Shown here: one piece after another, positions 18,945 through 28,066 of the stretch | Numbering within the stretch: position 1 is the first letter of the stretch | How the letters are laid out: the number at the start of each line of letters is the position of its first letter | Source of the DNA: Thiopseudomonas denitrificans | GTDB lineage: Bacteria; Pseudomonadota; Gammaproteobacteria; Pseudomonadales; Pseudomonadaceae | Reading direction: 5' to 3' | Length of the DNA: 64,000 nucleotides | Assembly (NCBI RefSeq): GCF_002866065.1 | Contig: NZ_LNJZ01000008.1 | Span: 1 to 64,000 of the forward strand | The notes under the pieces: generated by a model | The model's database searches: none | What the model saw: only the letters and a program-made list of their open reading frames with translations | What the model was told of the DNA's origin: nothing | Made by a program: the position numbers and the translations under genes

Positions 18945-19035
18945 GGCAGGGTGAGGCGCTGCGCAAAGCTACACTGCCAGCCTCGAAGCACGCTTCAATC
19001 CTGTTGCTGATACTTTGCTCCGGCCTCGCCCTGCC
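18945..19035. repeat. Hairpin element A3: GCAAAG/CTTTGC ends inside locus-specific arms
   Basis: The arm GGCAGGGTGAGGC (18945-18957) pairs with 19023-19035 (12 of 13). Inside it, TGCGCAAAG (18960-18968) faces CTTTGCTCC (19013-19021). The same inner ends, TGCGCAAAG and CTTTGCTCC, occur at 47718-47726 and 47779-47787 with unrelated arms. It lies between the convergent uvrD and sensor kinase genes and could also end transcription, though no T-tract follows. Confidence 0.7.
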
Positions 19036-19039
19036 TGAC

Positions 19040-20383
19040 TCAATACCTTGCCGCTGGTGGAGGAAGTGGCCCGACCAGCGGCAGGCGGACACTCACCAGC
19101 AACCCGCCCAGCTCGCTGTCCTGCAACTCAAGCTGGCCATGCAGGGCATTGACGATATCCTGCACAATGGCCAGCCCGAGGCCGTGCCCCGGTGTTTGCT
19201 CGTCTGCACGCCGGCCACGCTGCACCAGTTGCCGACGTTGCCCGGGGTCAATACCGGGGCCGTCATCCTCGACAGTCAGCAGCAACTGCCGGGTTGATAC
19301 CGACAGCCGCAACCGTACCTGCTCGGCAGCCCACTTGCCGGCATTGTCCAGCAGATTGCCCAGTAATTCGAGTAGGTCATCACGATCAAAGGGCAGGCGC
19401 AAGCCGGCTTGCGCCTGGTAGTCGAAGCGCACGTGACTGCCATGTATCTGCTGCAGCAGTTGCAGCAAGGCGGGAATTTCCTCGTCACAGACAAACAGCA
19501 GCCCGCCATGCTGTTCGCCCGCCATCCGCGCGCGGCTCAGCTCACGGCCGATACGCTGTTCAATCATCTGCAACTGTTCCTGCAGCAATTGCGCCAACTC
19601 GGGCTGTTGCTGCAACTCCGGCCTGGCCAGCAGGCTGTTCAACACCGCAAGGGGTGTTTTCAAGGCATGGCCCAGATTGCCGGCGGCACTGCGCGAGCGT
19701 TTCAGCTGCTCGTCAATATGTGCCAGTAGATGATTGACCTGCCTGACCAGAGGCTGCATTTCCTCCGGTACCTGCCCGGTCAGCTGGCGGCGCTGGCCAC
19801 TTTCCAGCTCCCGCAGCTGTTGTCTGGCCTGCTCCAGCGGTTTCAGCGCCCGGCGAATCAACCACCACTGCAACAGGCCGATGACCAGCAATGCCAGTGC
19901 GCCCCCGGCCAGCCCCCGTATACGCAGGCGCTGGAAACGCTCCAGCAGCGGCTGATAATCCTCGGCCACGGTCACCAGCACGTCGCTGTCATCCAGCCGG
20001 TAACGGGCCTGATAGCTCAGCAACTGTTGCTGGTCCGGACCGGCAAACAGCTGGCCTTGCGCCGGCTGTTGCGGCGGCCAGGGAAAATCCCACAGCGAGC
20101 GGGAGCGAAACTCCTCATCATTGATGCGGATGATGAAATACTGTCCTGAGAAAGGTTGCAGGTAGCGGGCATCATGGTGGCGCAAATTGACCACCAACTC
20201 GTTATCCTCATCCCGAATCAGGGAAAACAACAGACTTTGCGCCTGTTGTTGCAGCTGCTGGCCCGTGTACTGGCGCAGGCTGTGATCCAGCCAGAGCAGG
20301 CCGAACTGGACCAGCAGCACGCCGGCCACCAGCAGCATTAGCACCAGCCGTGACAACAGATAGCGGGCAATCGAGCCTTTCAT
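19040..20383 (-). CDS. bqsS: Sensor histidine kinase, BqsS/CarS-like
   Basis: A 447-residue membrane kinase: one helix near residues 10-30, a periplasmic domain (about 35-150), a second helix (about 153-172), a HAMP-like linker, the phospho-acceptor block [14 protein letters not shown] and an ATPase domain ([35 protein letters not shown]). Its gene overlaps the response regulator by 4 nt, and a PepSY protein precedes that, the same order as P. aeruginosa PA2656-PA2658, where BqsS (CarS) senses extracellular Fe(II) and Ca2+. I do not see an exact RExxE iron motif in the periplasmic part; RDEDNE is the nearest, so the ligand here is inferred, not shown. Confidence 0.82.
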   Translation of the reverse strand: MKGSIARYLLSRLVLMLLVAGVLLVQFGLLWLDHSLRQYTGQQLQQQAQSLLFSLIRDEDNELVVNLRHHDARYLQPFSGQYFIIRINDEEFRSRSLWDFPWPPQQPAQGQLFAGPDQQQLLSYQARYRLDDSDVLVTVAEDYQPLLERFQRLRIRGLAGGALALLVIGLLQWWLIRRALKPLEQARQQLRELESGQRRQLTGQVPEEMQPLVRQVNHLLAHIDEQLKRSRSAAGNLGHALKTPLAVLNSLLARPELQQQPELAQLLQEQLQMIEQRIGRELSRARMAGEQHGGLLFVCDEEIPALLQLLQQIHGSHVRFDYQAQAGLRLPFDRDDLLELLGNLLDNAGKWAAEQVRLRLSVSTRQLLLTVEDDGPGIDPGQRRQLVQRGRRADEQTPGHGLGLAIVQDIVNALHGQLELQDSELGGLLVSVRLPLVGPLPPPAARY

Positions 20384-21048
20384 GCCGGCAAGCCGCCAAA
20401 CAGGTACCCCTGGCCGCGACGGGTTTCAATGCATTCCCGGCCCAGTTTGCGTCGCAGGTGGCTGACATGCACCTCGACCACATTGGAGTCCGGTTCTGTT
20501 TCACCGTCATACAGGTGTTCCTGCAAGTGGCTTTTGCTCAGCAACTGCCCGGGATGCAACATGAAATAGCGCAGCAGGGCAAACTCCGCCGCAGTCAGTT
20601 CAACCCGTTGTCCGTCCAGCATGGCACACTGGCAGGCTTCATCCAGAGTGATGCCATGGACATGCAGCTGGCTGCTGTTGCTCTGGCCATGGCTGCGCCG
20701 CAACAACGCCTGAATGCGCAACAGCAGTTCTTCGGGATGAAAGGGCTTGCACAGATAGTCATCGGCACCTGCTTTCAGCCCGTCAATGCGCTCGCTCCAG
20801 CTGGTGCGGGCGGTCAGGATCAGGACCGGCAGGTCCAGGCCGTCACGACGCCACTGACGCAACACGTCCAGACCGGACAGCCCCGGCAAGCCCAGATCCA
20901 GAATCACCAGGTCATAGGGCTCAACGGCACCCTGAATCAGCGCATCACGGCCATCGGCCAGCCAGTCGGGCGCATATCCCTGCCGCTTGAGGCTGGCACA
21001 CAGCTCATCGGCAAGGGCCACGTTATCCTCCACCAGTAACAGGCGCAT
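20380..21048 (-). CDS. bqsR: OmpR-type response regulator, BqsR/CarR-like
   Basis: A 222-residue regulator. The receiver domain (1-115) has the acidic pocket (VEDN), the phospho-acceptor in [18 protein letters not shown] (near D51) and the conserved K in LCKPF. The winged-helix DNA-binding domain (about 125-218) ends with [16 protein letters not shown] and [11 protein letters not shown]. Sequence and gene order point to BqsR/CarR of Pseudomonas, which activates cation-stress genes in response to Fe(II) through boxes of the form TTAAG-N6-TTAAG. A one-mismatch match to that box lies upstream of the operon at 21422-21437. PhoP is the nearest alternative. Confidence 0.86.
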   Translation of the reverse strand: MRLLLVEDNVALADELCASLKRQGYAPDWLADGRDALIQGAVEPYDLVILDLGLPGLSGLDVLRQWRRDGLDLPVLILTARTSWSERIDGLKAGADDYLCKPFHPEELLLRIQALLRRSHGQSNSSQLHVHGITLDEACQCAMLDGQRVELTAAEFALLRYFMLHPGQLLSKSHLQEHLYDGETEPDSNVVEVHVSHLRRKLGRECIETRRGQGYLFGGLPA

Positions 21049-21050
21049 GT

Positions 21051-21350
21051 TCAGTCCTCGTATGTTTTTTGCTTGACCAGCTCACCGCTTTGCGCATCGA
21101 AATACAGCTTGTACACCTGGCCGCTGCGATCCAACAGCTGCAGCTTGTACAGATAACGGCCATGCTTGTGCCTGAGTTTCATATCTAGCAAGCGCGCGTC
21201 CGGATGGCTGGCAATGGCAGAGTCCAGCAACTGCTGCACGGGCAGGATCTCACCCTGCCGGCTCATGCGCAATGCCTGCTCATGATCCAGATGGTGAGCC
21301 TGGCCGCTGACTGCAACCAGCAAGCCGATGATGGGAAAGAACCTGTGCAT
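21051..21350 (-). CDS. Periplasmic PepSY-domain protein
   Basis: A 99-residue protein with a signal peptide ([18 protein letters not shown]) and a single PepSY domain: residues from [22 protein letters not shown] to [17 protein letters not shown]. Small PepSY proteins often accompany PhoPQ-like or BqsRS-like systems and may modulate the sensor or handle metal in the periplasm. The open frame extends upstream to 21422, but the signal peptide only makes sense from the ATG at 21350. It ends 2 nt before the response regulator start, so the three genes form one operon. Confidence 0.85.
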   Translation of the reverse strand: MHRFFPIIGLLVAVSGQAHHLDHEQALRMSRQGEILPVQQLLDSAIASHPDARLLDMKLRHKHGRYLYKLQLLDRSGQVYKLYFDAQSGELVKQKTYED

Positions 21351-21421
21351 CTTGATATCCACAACTGCCTGATCTGCACACAAGCGTATAGCCGCAAGCT
21401 GAAGCGAGCCTGAATCGGTCA

Positions 21422-21437
21422 TTCAGCTTGATTTAAG
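21422..21437. promoter_or_regulatory. Candidate BqsR box between the divergent units
   Basis: TTCAG (21422-21426), six bases, TTAAG (21433-21437). The site reported for P. aeruginosa BqsR is TTAAG-N6-TTAAG, so spacing is exact and one of ten bases differs. It lies 44 nt before the reductase start codon and 72 nt before the PepSY start, so it could control either or both. Confidence 0.6.
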
Positions 21438-21480
21438 CCGCCGGGCCTATCCTGTAATCAGTAGAAAAAAGGAGCTTCCG

Positions 21481-22779
21481 ATGAAAAAACTGATTTGGGG
21501 TACCGTGCTGGTTGCACTGGCTGCCTGGCTGTTGCCGGCGGCCGGCCTGCTCGCCGGCTGGGATATCTGGGCCTGGCGCAAACAACTGATTTACTTCACC
21601 GGGCTGGCGTCATTTTTGCTGATGACGCTGGTGATGCTGTTGGCAGTCAGGCCACAGTGGCTGGAAAAACCGCTCGGCGGCCTGGACAAGATGTACCGCC
21701 TGCACAAGTGGGCCGGTATCTGGTCGGTAGTGCTGGCGCTGCTGCATTACGGCATCAAGCTGGCCAAAGGCCCGATGCTGACGCTGTTCGGCGAGGCCAC
21801 CGGGGAGCAGCGCATCAGGACCTTTCTGGAAGTTTTCCGCGGCAGCGCCAAGGACCTCGGCGAATGGTCGGTGTGGATCTTTGCCGTGATGATCCTGCTG
21901 GCGCTATGGCAGCGCCTGCCCTATCACCTGTGGCGCTACGTGCATAAAGCAATGGCAGTATTTTACCTGATCATCGTTTATCACGGCATTGTGCTGACTC
22001 CCGCACAATGGTGGCTGCAACCCGGCGGCGCGCTGATCGCGGCGGCCAGCATCGCAGGCAGCTGGTGTGCCCTCATCTCCCTGACAGGGCACATTGGCCG
22101 CACCAGCACCCACACAGGTCATGTACTCGCCGTGCGCCAGCTGCTGACAGATACGCTTGAAGTAGTGTGCCAGCTGGACCGCAACTGGCGGCACGCCCCC
22201 GGACAATTTGCCTTTGTCACCTTCGACCGGCTGGAGGGCCCGCATCCCTTCACCATAGCCAGCTCGGACTGCAGGGATGGCCAGGTCAGGTTTGCCATCA
22301 AGGGACTGGGAAACTACACCGAAAAACTGGTCAGTAGCATCCGTGCTGGCCAGCCGGTTACCATCGAAGGCCCTTATGGATGCTTCACCACCCCGCAGCC
22401 GGAAGACGGACAGGAGCAGATCTGGATTGCTGCCGGGATTGGCGTGACACCTTTCATCGCCTGGCTGGAAGGCTTGCAGAACTCGCCCACAGCAACCCCC
22501 GTAGCCAGCCTGTACTATTGCACCAAAAACGAGCAGGAAGCCGTATTCGCAGCACGCTTGCAGCAATTGTGCGAACGGCTGCCCGGTATCACCCTGCATC
22601 TTCACTTCAGCCAGCGGGATGGCTACCTGACAGCAGAGCAGCTGCTGGCAGGCAAGACTGCTGCGGTCAAAGTCTGGTTTTGCGGGCCAGCGGCTTTTTC
22701 CGATAGCCTCAGGCACGGAATGGAAAAGTTGGGCATGGACCTGCGCAACTTTCATCAGGAACTGTTCCAGCTGCGCTAG
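21481..22779 (+). CDS. Ferric reductase-like membrane flavoprotein
   Basis: A 432-residue protein with a ferric-reductase-type heme membrane domain and a cytosolic ferredoxin-reductase-type domain. Membrane helices fill about residues 5-215; likely heme histidines are in YRLHKWAGIW, LLHYGIKL, YVHKAM and YHGIVL. The FAD motif HPFTIAS lies near residue 258, and the NAD(P)H side carries GIGVTPFIAWL and the terminal WFCGPAAFSDSL. It should pass electrons from NAD(P)H through FAD and heme across the inner membrane; the acceptor is unknown. The ATG at 21481 follows AAGGAGC. Its divergent position beside an Fe(II)-type regulator suggests an iron or redox role. The TAG stop overlaps the left end of a MITE. 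Confidence 0.86.
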   Translation: MKKLIWGTVLVALAAWLLPAAGLLAGWDIWAWRKQLIYFTGLASFLLMTLVMLLAVRPQWLEKPLGGLDKMYRLHKWAGIWSVVLALLHYGIKLAKGPMLTLFGEATGEQRIRTFLEVFRGSAKDLGEWSVWIFAVMILLALWQRLPYHLWRYVHKAMAVFYLIIVYHGIVLTPAQWWLQPGGALIAAASIAGSWCALISLTGHIGRTSTHTGHVLAVRQLLTDTLEVVCQLDRNWRHAPGQFAFVTFDRLEGPHPFTIASSDCRDGQVRFAIKGLGNYTEKLVSSIRAGQPVTIEGPYGCFTTPQPEDGQEQIWIAAGIGVTPFIAWLEGLQNSPTATPVASLYYCTKNEQEAVFAARLQQLCERLPGITLHLHFSQRDGYLTAEQLLAGKTAAVKVWFCGPAAFSDSLRHGMEKLGMDLRNFHQELFQLR

Positions 22780-22940
22780 TGGCCTGAACGGCTAGTTCGT
22801 TAACTCAAGTTCGGATGGTTGGGGATTCGGGGCAAGGCGCTGTGACGAGTCATAGCGGGGCTATGGCGAGGAGCAGCAACGCAGCATCGGAGCCTCAGAC
22901 GCCGAAATTGACTAATGAAATTAGCCGTACAGGCCACTAG
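22776..22940. mobile_element. MITE (about 165 bp, TA target site)
   Basis: The first and last 39 bp are imperfect inverted repeats: CTAGTGGCCTGAACGGCTAG from 22776 against CTAGTGGCCTGTACGGCTAA read inward from 22940. Both ends show TA inside CTAG, as left by IS630/Tc1-type transposition. There is no transposase inside. The internal part (about 22830-22900, with GACGAGTCATAGC and AGCAACGCAGCATC) is non-coding. Confidence 0.8.
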
Positions 22941-23230
22941 TGCCCCGCACATTTACCCGCAAGGGCTGCCTTGTGCTGCAGCCTTCCTTACAGATACGGC
23001 AGCAGCACAGGCTCCGGCAGCAGCTGACCCGAAGCCTGTCACCGCCTTTCACACCCGTTTCGACAGCCACTCGGCCGCAGCACCGGCTGCGTTTTTTGTT
23101 TCAAATCGTATTTTTTCCTTGCCAACATGGGGTATTAACCTTTAAAAAGACCGGCTAATCATTTTCTGTCGGAGCCTTTTGCACCGGTCCAGGGCCAATC
23201 CATCCTTCTGCACATCTGCACCAGGAGCCC
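22941..23230 (+). other. Leader region upstream of the Mrp operon, no gene seen
   Basis: No supported gene or clear promoter. It contains an AT-rich stretch at about 23092-23165, which is the likeliest promoter area, and the AGGAG that serves mrpA at 23222-23226. Confidence 0.5.
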
Positions 23231-26128
23231 ATGCTGTTACTTGTCCTCATTCTCATCCCCTTCATCGGCTGCATACGGGCCGCCCTGCAGCCTTCCAGCG
23301 AACGCAGCCGTGAAGCCTGGCTGGCCGCTGCCGTCGGCCTGATTGGCCTGGCGATTCTTGCCTTCCAGTTTCCGCAGATCAGCCAGGGCGAGGTGTTGCG
23401 CTACCAGATCGACTGGATGCCGGCCTACGGACTGAATCTGGTGCTGCGCATGGACGGTCTGGCCTGGTTGTTCAGTTTGCTGATTGTCGGCATCTTCCTG
23501 CTGGTGGTGCTCTATGCCCGCTATTACATGTCGCCGCAGGACCCGGTACCGCGCTTTTATGCCTTCCTGCTGGCCTTCATGGGCGCGATGCTGGGCGTGG
23601 TGCTGTCGGGCAATCTGGTGCAGCTGGTGCTGTTCTGGGAGCTGACCAGCCTGAGCTCGTTTTTGCTGATCGGCTACTGGCACCACCGCAGCGATGCCCG
23701 CCGTGGCGCACGGATGGCATTTACCGTTACTGCCAGCGGCGGCCTGTGTCTACTCGCTGGCGTACTGATGCTGGGCCATGTCGCCGGCAGTTACGACCTT
23801 GACGTGGTGCTGGCCGCCGGCGACACCCTGCGCGCCCATGCCTGGTACCGTCCGGTGCTGCTGCTGATTGCGCTGGGCGCACTGACCAAGAGCGCCCAGT
23901 TTCCGTTCCATTTCTGGCTGCCGCATGCCATGGCGGCACCCACGCCGGTGTCGGCTTATCTGCACTCGGCGACCATGGTCAAGGCCGGCATCTTTCTGCT
24001 GATGCGGCTGTGGCCGGTGCTGTCGGGCACCCCCGAATGGACCTGGCTGATTGGCGGTGCCGGGGTAGCTACCCTGATGCTGGCCTCCTTCATCGCGATT
24101 TTTCAGCACGACCTCAAAGGTCTGCTGGCCTATTCCACCATCAGCCATCTGGGCCTGATCACCGCCCTGCTCGGCATGGGTACGCCGCTGGCGATGGTGG
24201 CGGCAATTTTCCACACGCTCAACCACGCCACCTTCAAGGCTTCGCTGTTCATGGCCGCCGGCATCATCGATCACGAAAGCGGCACCCGTGACATGCGCCA
24301 GCTGCGCGGCCTGCGCCATCTGATGCCGATTACCGCGACGCTGGCAATTGTCGCCTCGGCGGCGATGGCCGGCGTGCCCTTCCTCAACGGCTTCTTGTCG
24401 AAGGAAATGTTCTTTGCCGAAACCCTGCTGGTCGGCAGCAGCAGTAACTACTGGATGGCCTTTGCCGCCGTAGTGATGGGCATTTTCAGCGTGGCCTATT
24501 CGCTACGCTTCATTTATGTGTTTTTCGGCCGCCCCGCCAGTGACCTGCCACGCACGCCGCACGAGCCGCCACGCTGGATGCGCTTTCCGGTCGAGGTGCT
24601 GGTGGTGCTCTGCCTGGCAGTGGGCATGATGCCGGCCCTCAGTGTCGGACCACTGTTGCAGCTGGGCGCACAGGCGGTGCTGGGCGAGCAGTTGCCACAC
24701 TATGATCTGGCGGTCTGGCACGGCGTCAACCTGCCGCTGGTGATGAGTTTCATCACCCTGACCGGCGGCGTGTTGCTGTATGCCGTCCTGCGCCGGCGCT
24801 TCAATCTGGCACAGAGCAGCCGGCCACCGCTGCTGCACCGCATCAATGGCCAGCGGCTGTATGAGTCGCTGATGCTGGGGCTGCGCAGTGGCGCTTCACA
24901 GCTGGAAAAACTGCTCGGCACCCGCCGCCTGCAACCCCAGTTGGTGCTGCTGGTGTCGGTCTGCCTGGCGGCCGGCGTGGCGGCTGCCATCAGCCTGCCT
25001 TCGGTCTGGACAGCTGCACATAGCACGCCGCTGGATCTGCCCTTTGCCCTGCTGTGGCTGCTGGGTTGTGTCTGTGCCGTGGCGGCGGCCTGGCAGGCCA
25101 AGTATCACCGACTGTCGGCGCTGGCGCTGGCCGGCGGTGCGGGGCTGGTGGTGTGTCTGACCTTTTTGTTGCTGTCCGCCCCCGACCTGGCACTGACCCA
25201 GCTGATGGTAGAAACCGTCACCACCGTGCTGATTCTGCTCGGCCTGCGCTGGCTGCCGCCGCGCCAGCCGCAGCTGGCACCCAGCCCGCGCTCGGCACGC
25301 ACCGCCCGTTTGCGCCGCAGCCGTGACCTGCTGCTGGCCATTCTATCCGGGCTGGCGATGGCGGCTATCAGTTATCTGGTGCTGATGCTGCCGGCTGCGC
25401 CCGGCATCAGCCAGTTCTTCCTGGAACAGGCGGTGCCGCAGGGCGGTGGTACCAACGTGGTCAACGTACTGTTGGTGGACTTCCGCGGTTTCGACACCCT
25501 TGGCGAAATCAGCGTGCTGGCAATTGTGGCGCTGACCGTCTATGGCCTGCTGCGCCGTTTCCGCCCGGCGGCAGAAAGCATGGCGCTGCCACCGCAGCAA
25601 ACCAACCCGGCCGACCCGGCGGCCCGGCAAATACCCGAGGAACAGGTCAACGGCGGTTATCTGCTGGTGCCCGGCGTATACCTGCGGGTGCTGCTGCCGA
25701 TGATCATGGTCTGTGCGCTGTACTTCTTCATGCGCGGGCACAACATGCCCGGCGGCGGTTTTGTGGCCGGCTTGCTGTTCTCGGTCGGCATCATCCTGCA
25801 ATACCTGCTGGCCGGCACCCAATGGGTGGAGTCACGCATGCACCTGCATCCGCACCGCTGGCTGGCGCTGGGCCTGCTGGCGGCACTGGCCACCGGTGCC
25901 GGTGCCGTGTTGGCCGGCTACCCGTTCCTGACCAGCCACACCGCACACCTTGAGCTGCCACTGTTCGGCATGCTGCATGTGCCCAGCGCCTTCGTCTTCG
26001 ATCTGGGCGTATTCGGCGTGGTGGTCGGTGCCACCCTGCTGATTCTCACCGCGCTGGCACACCAGTCCAGCCGCGCCCACCGTCTGGCCCACGCCAATGA
26101 CGATACCCCGCACCAGGAGGAGCCCTGA
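23231..26128 (+). CDS. mrpA: Mrp Na+/H+ antiporter subunit A (A and B fused)
   Basis: A 965-residue membrane protein, homologous to the NuoL proton-pumping subunit of complex I in its first two thirds. Landmarks are FWELTSLSSFLLIGYW, the conserved lysine region TKSAQFPFHFWLPHAMAAPTPVSAYLHSATMVKAG and NHATFKASLFM. The C-terminal part (about 800-965) is the MrpB domain (RVLLPMIMVCALYFFMRGHNMPGGGFVAG). This fused form is usual for group 2 Mrp operons such as Pseudomonas sha. With subunits C-G it exchanges Na+ for H+ across the inner membrane and supports salt and alkali tolerance. The ATG at 23231 follows CAGGAG. It is the first gene of a six-gene operon. Confidence 0.96.
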   Translation: MLLLVLILIPFIGCIRAALQPSSERSREAWLAAAVGLIGLAILAFQFPQISQGEVLRYQIDWMPAYGLNLVLRMDGLAWLFSLLIVGIFLLVVLYARYYMSPQDPVPRFYAFLLAFMGAMLGVVLSGNLVQLVLFWELTSLSSFLLIGYWHHRSDARRGARMAFTVTASGGLCLLAGVLMLGHVAGSYDLDVVLAAGDTLRAHAWYRPVLLLIALGALTKSAQFPFHFWLPHAMAAPTPVSAYLHSATMVKAGIFLLMRLWPVLSGTPEWTWLIGGAGVATLMLASFIAIFQHDLKGLLAYSTISHLGLITALLGMGTPLAMVAAIFHTLNHATFKASLFMAAGIIDHESGTRDMRQLRGLRHLMPITATLAIVASAAMAGVPFLNGFLSKEMFFAETLLVGSSSNYWMAFAAVVMGIFSVAYSLRFIYVFFGRPASDLPRTPHEPPRWMRFPVEVLVVLCLAVGMMPALSVGPLLQLGAQAVLGEQLPHYDLAVWHGVNLPLVMSFITLTGGVLLYAVLRRRFNLAQSSRPPLLHRINGQRLYESLMLGLRSGASQLEKLLGTRRLQPQLVLLVSVCLAAGVAAAISLPSVWTAAHSTPLDLPFALLWLLGCVCAVAAAWQAKYHRLSALALAGGAGLVVCLTFLLLSAPDLALTQLMVETVTTVLILLGLRWLPPRQPQLAPSPRSARTARLRRSRDLLLAILSGLAMAAISYLVLMLPAAPGISQFFLEQAVPQGGGTNVVNVLLVDFRGFDTLGEISVLAIVALTVYGLLRRFRPAAESMALPPQQTNPADPAARQIPEEQVNGGYLLVPGVYLRVLLPMIMVCALYFFMRGHNMPGGGFVAGLLFSVGIILQYLLAGTQWVESRMHLHPHRWLALGLLAALATGAGAVLAGYPFLTSHTAHLELPLFGMLHVPSAFVFDLGVFGVVVGATLLILTALAHQSSRAHRLAHANDDTPHQEEP

Positions 26129-26129
26129 T

Positions 26130-26471
26130 ATGGAAGCTGTCATCGCCCTGTCCATTGGCGTGTTGTTTGCGTCCGGCGTCTGGCTGATCCTGCGGCCGCG
26201 CACCTTTCAGGTGATCATCGGCCTGCTGCTGATCTCCTATGCCGTCAACCTGTTCATCTTCATCATGGGCCGGCTGTCGGTTAACCAGCCGCCACTGGCG
26301 CTGCAGGCCGGCACCGACACCAACCTGTTTGCCGATCCGGTCACCCAGGCGCTGGTGCTGACGGCAATTGTCATCGGTTTTGCTACCACCGCGCTCTATC
26401 TGGTGCTGCTGCTGACCTCGCGCGGGCTGAGCGGTACCGACCACGTGGATGGCAGGGAGCCCAGCGCATGA
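26130..26471 (+). CDS. mrpC: Mrp antiporter subunit C
   Basis: A 113-residue protein with three membrane helices, homologous to NuoK (LRPRTFQVIIGLLLISYAVNLFIF; QALVLTAIVIGFATTAL). The frame opens earlier, at 26097, but the ATG at 26130 gives the normal N-terminus (MEAVIALSIGVLF), has GAGGAG upstream and starts just after the mrpA stop. Its own stop overlaps the mrpD start by 4 nt. Confidence 0.95.
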   Translation: MEAVIALSIGVLFASGVWLILRPRTFQVIIGLLLISYAVNLFIFIMGRLSVNQPPLALQAGTDTNLFADPVTQALVLTAIVIGFATTALYLVLLLTSRGLSGTDHVDGREPSA

Positions 26472-28066
26472 GCACTACCCTTGACCTGTTGATCATGCTG
26501 CCAGTGCTGCTGCCGCTGTTGCTCGGCGCGGTACTGGTATTGCTTGGTGGCCGCCCGACGCTGAAGTTCGCCCTCAATCTGGGCGGCACGCTGGCGTTGC
26601 TGGTACTGGCGCTAACACTTTACTGGCTGACCGACCATGACGTCTGGCCCGACGGGGTCGGCGTGTATCTGGCCGGCAACTGGGTGGCTCCATTTGGCAT
26701 CACGATGGTGGTGGACCGGCTGGCCGCGCTGATGCTGTTGCTGGCCGCGCTGATCGCCACTGCGGCGCTGCTGTATTCGCTGCGCCGCTGGAGCCGGGCC
26801 GGCGTGCACTTTCATTCGTTGTTCCAGTTTTTGCTGGCCGGCATCAACGGCTCGTTCCTGACCGGAGACCTGTTCAACCTGTTCGTGTTCTTCGAGATCA
26901 TGCTGGCCGCCTCTTACGGCCTGTTGCTGCTCGGCCTGCAACCGGGCCGGGTGCGCGCCAGCATGCAGTATGTGGTCATCAACCTGGTGGCTTCATCGTT
27001 CTTCCTGATTGGCGTGGCGCTGATCTATGCCGCCTGCGGCACGCTGAACATGGCCGATCTGGCGGTGCGTGCCGCCACGCTGGATGACGGCCAACGGCTG
27101 TTGCTGGAAACCGGCGCGGCTGTGCTGGCGATTGCCTTTCTGACCAAAAGCGCCATGTGGCCACTGGGCTTCTGGCTGCCGACCACCTATGCCGCTGCCG
27201 CACCGCCGGTGGCGGCGATGCTGGTGCTGATGACCAAGGTCGGCATCTATGTGATCGTGCGCCTGTGGCTGCTGGTGTTTGCCGAGCAGCAGGACAGTTG
27301 GGCAGCCCTGTCGGGCAGCGCGCTGGTGGCCGGCGGTCTGCTGACACTGGCCTTTGGCACCCTGGGCTTGCTGGGCAGCCAGGAACCGGGACGCATGGCC
27401 GGCTTCTGCGCGATCATTTCCTCCGGCACGCTGTTGGCGGTAATCGGCTATGGCGGCACTGCCGTGGTGGGTGCGGCGCTGTTCTATCTGGCCAGCTCGA
27501 CGCTGGCGGTGGCCGCCTTCATGCTGCTGCTCGACCTGATCGGGCGGGTGCGCAACCCCAGCGTGGAAATGCTGGCCATCACCATGGAAGCCTTCGACAT
27601 CGACGACGCCCCGGACGACTCCGCCGGAGTGGCAATTCCCGCCGCCACGGCGTTTCTGGGCCTGTCCTTCATGGCCTGCGTGCTGATCATCACCGGCCTG
27701 CCGCCGCTGTCGGGCTTTGTCGCCAAGTTCAGCCTGTTTCACGCCCTGCTCAATGCCGGTGCCATCAGCGCCCTGACGCTGGGCCTGATTGCGCTGGTGG
27801 TGGTTTCCGGGCTGGCAGCCATCATCTCGCTGATGCGCTTTGGCGTACGGGTGTTCTGGTCCAATCCGGACATGCAGCCGCCACGCCTGCATCCGTCCGA
27901 GGCGCTACCTGCCTCCGGCCTGCTGCTGGCCTGCATTGCGCTGAGCATTGCCGCCGGGCCGGCCAGCAGCTATATGGATCGCACCGCCAGCGCCCTGCAT
28001 GAGCCGCAGCTGTATATCGAACGGGTGCTGTCGACCCGGCCGGTCACCACGGAGAACGCGCCATGA
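26468..28066 (+). CDS. mrpD: Mrp antiporter subunit D
   Basis: A 532-residue, roughly 14-helix paralogue of MrpA, homologous to NuoM/NuoN. The characteristic stretch FEIMLAASYGLLLLG carries the conserved membrane glutamate, and FLTKSAMWPLGFWLPTTYAAAAPPVAAML carries the conserved lysine. It forms part of the ion-translocating core with MrpA. It overlaps mrpC and mrpE by 4 nt (ATGA) on each side, which suggests translational coupling. Confidence 0.96.
   Translation: MSTTLDLLIMLPVLLPLLLGAVLVLLGGRPTLKFALNLGGTLALLVLALTLYWLTDHDVWPDGVGVYLAGNWVAPFGITMVVDRLAALMLLLAALIATAALLYSLRRWSRAGVHFHSLFQFLLAGINGSFLTGDLFNLFVFFEIMLAASYGLLLLGLQPGRVRASMQYVVINLVASSFFLIGVALIYAACGTLNMADLAVRAATLDDGQRLLLETGAAVLAIAFLTKSAMWPLGFWLPTTYAAAAPPVAAMLVLMTKVGIYVIVRLWLLVFAEQQDSWAALSGSALVAGGLLTLAFGTLGLLGSQEPGRMAGFCAIISSGTLLAVIGYGGTAVVGAALFYLASSTLAVAAFMLLLDLIGRVRNPSVEMLAITMEAFDIDDAPDDSAGVAIPAATAFLGLSFMACVLIITGLPPLSGFVAKFSLFHALLNAGAISALTLGLIALVVVSGLAAIISLMRFGVRVFWSNPDMQPPRLHPSEALPASGLLLACIALSIAAGPASSYMDRTASALHEPQLYIERVLSTRPVTTENAP

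Noticed and set aside
23092..23165. Sodium or alkali riboswitch upstream of the Mrp operon
   Set aside because: The region is AT-rich but I could not recognise a conserved aptamer; it needs a covariance-model search to decide.
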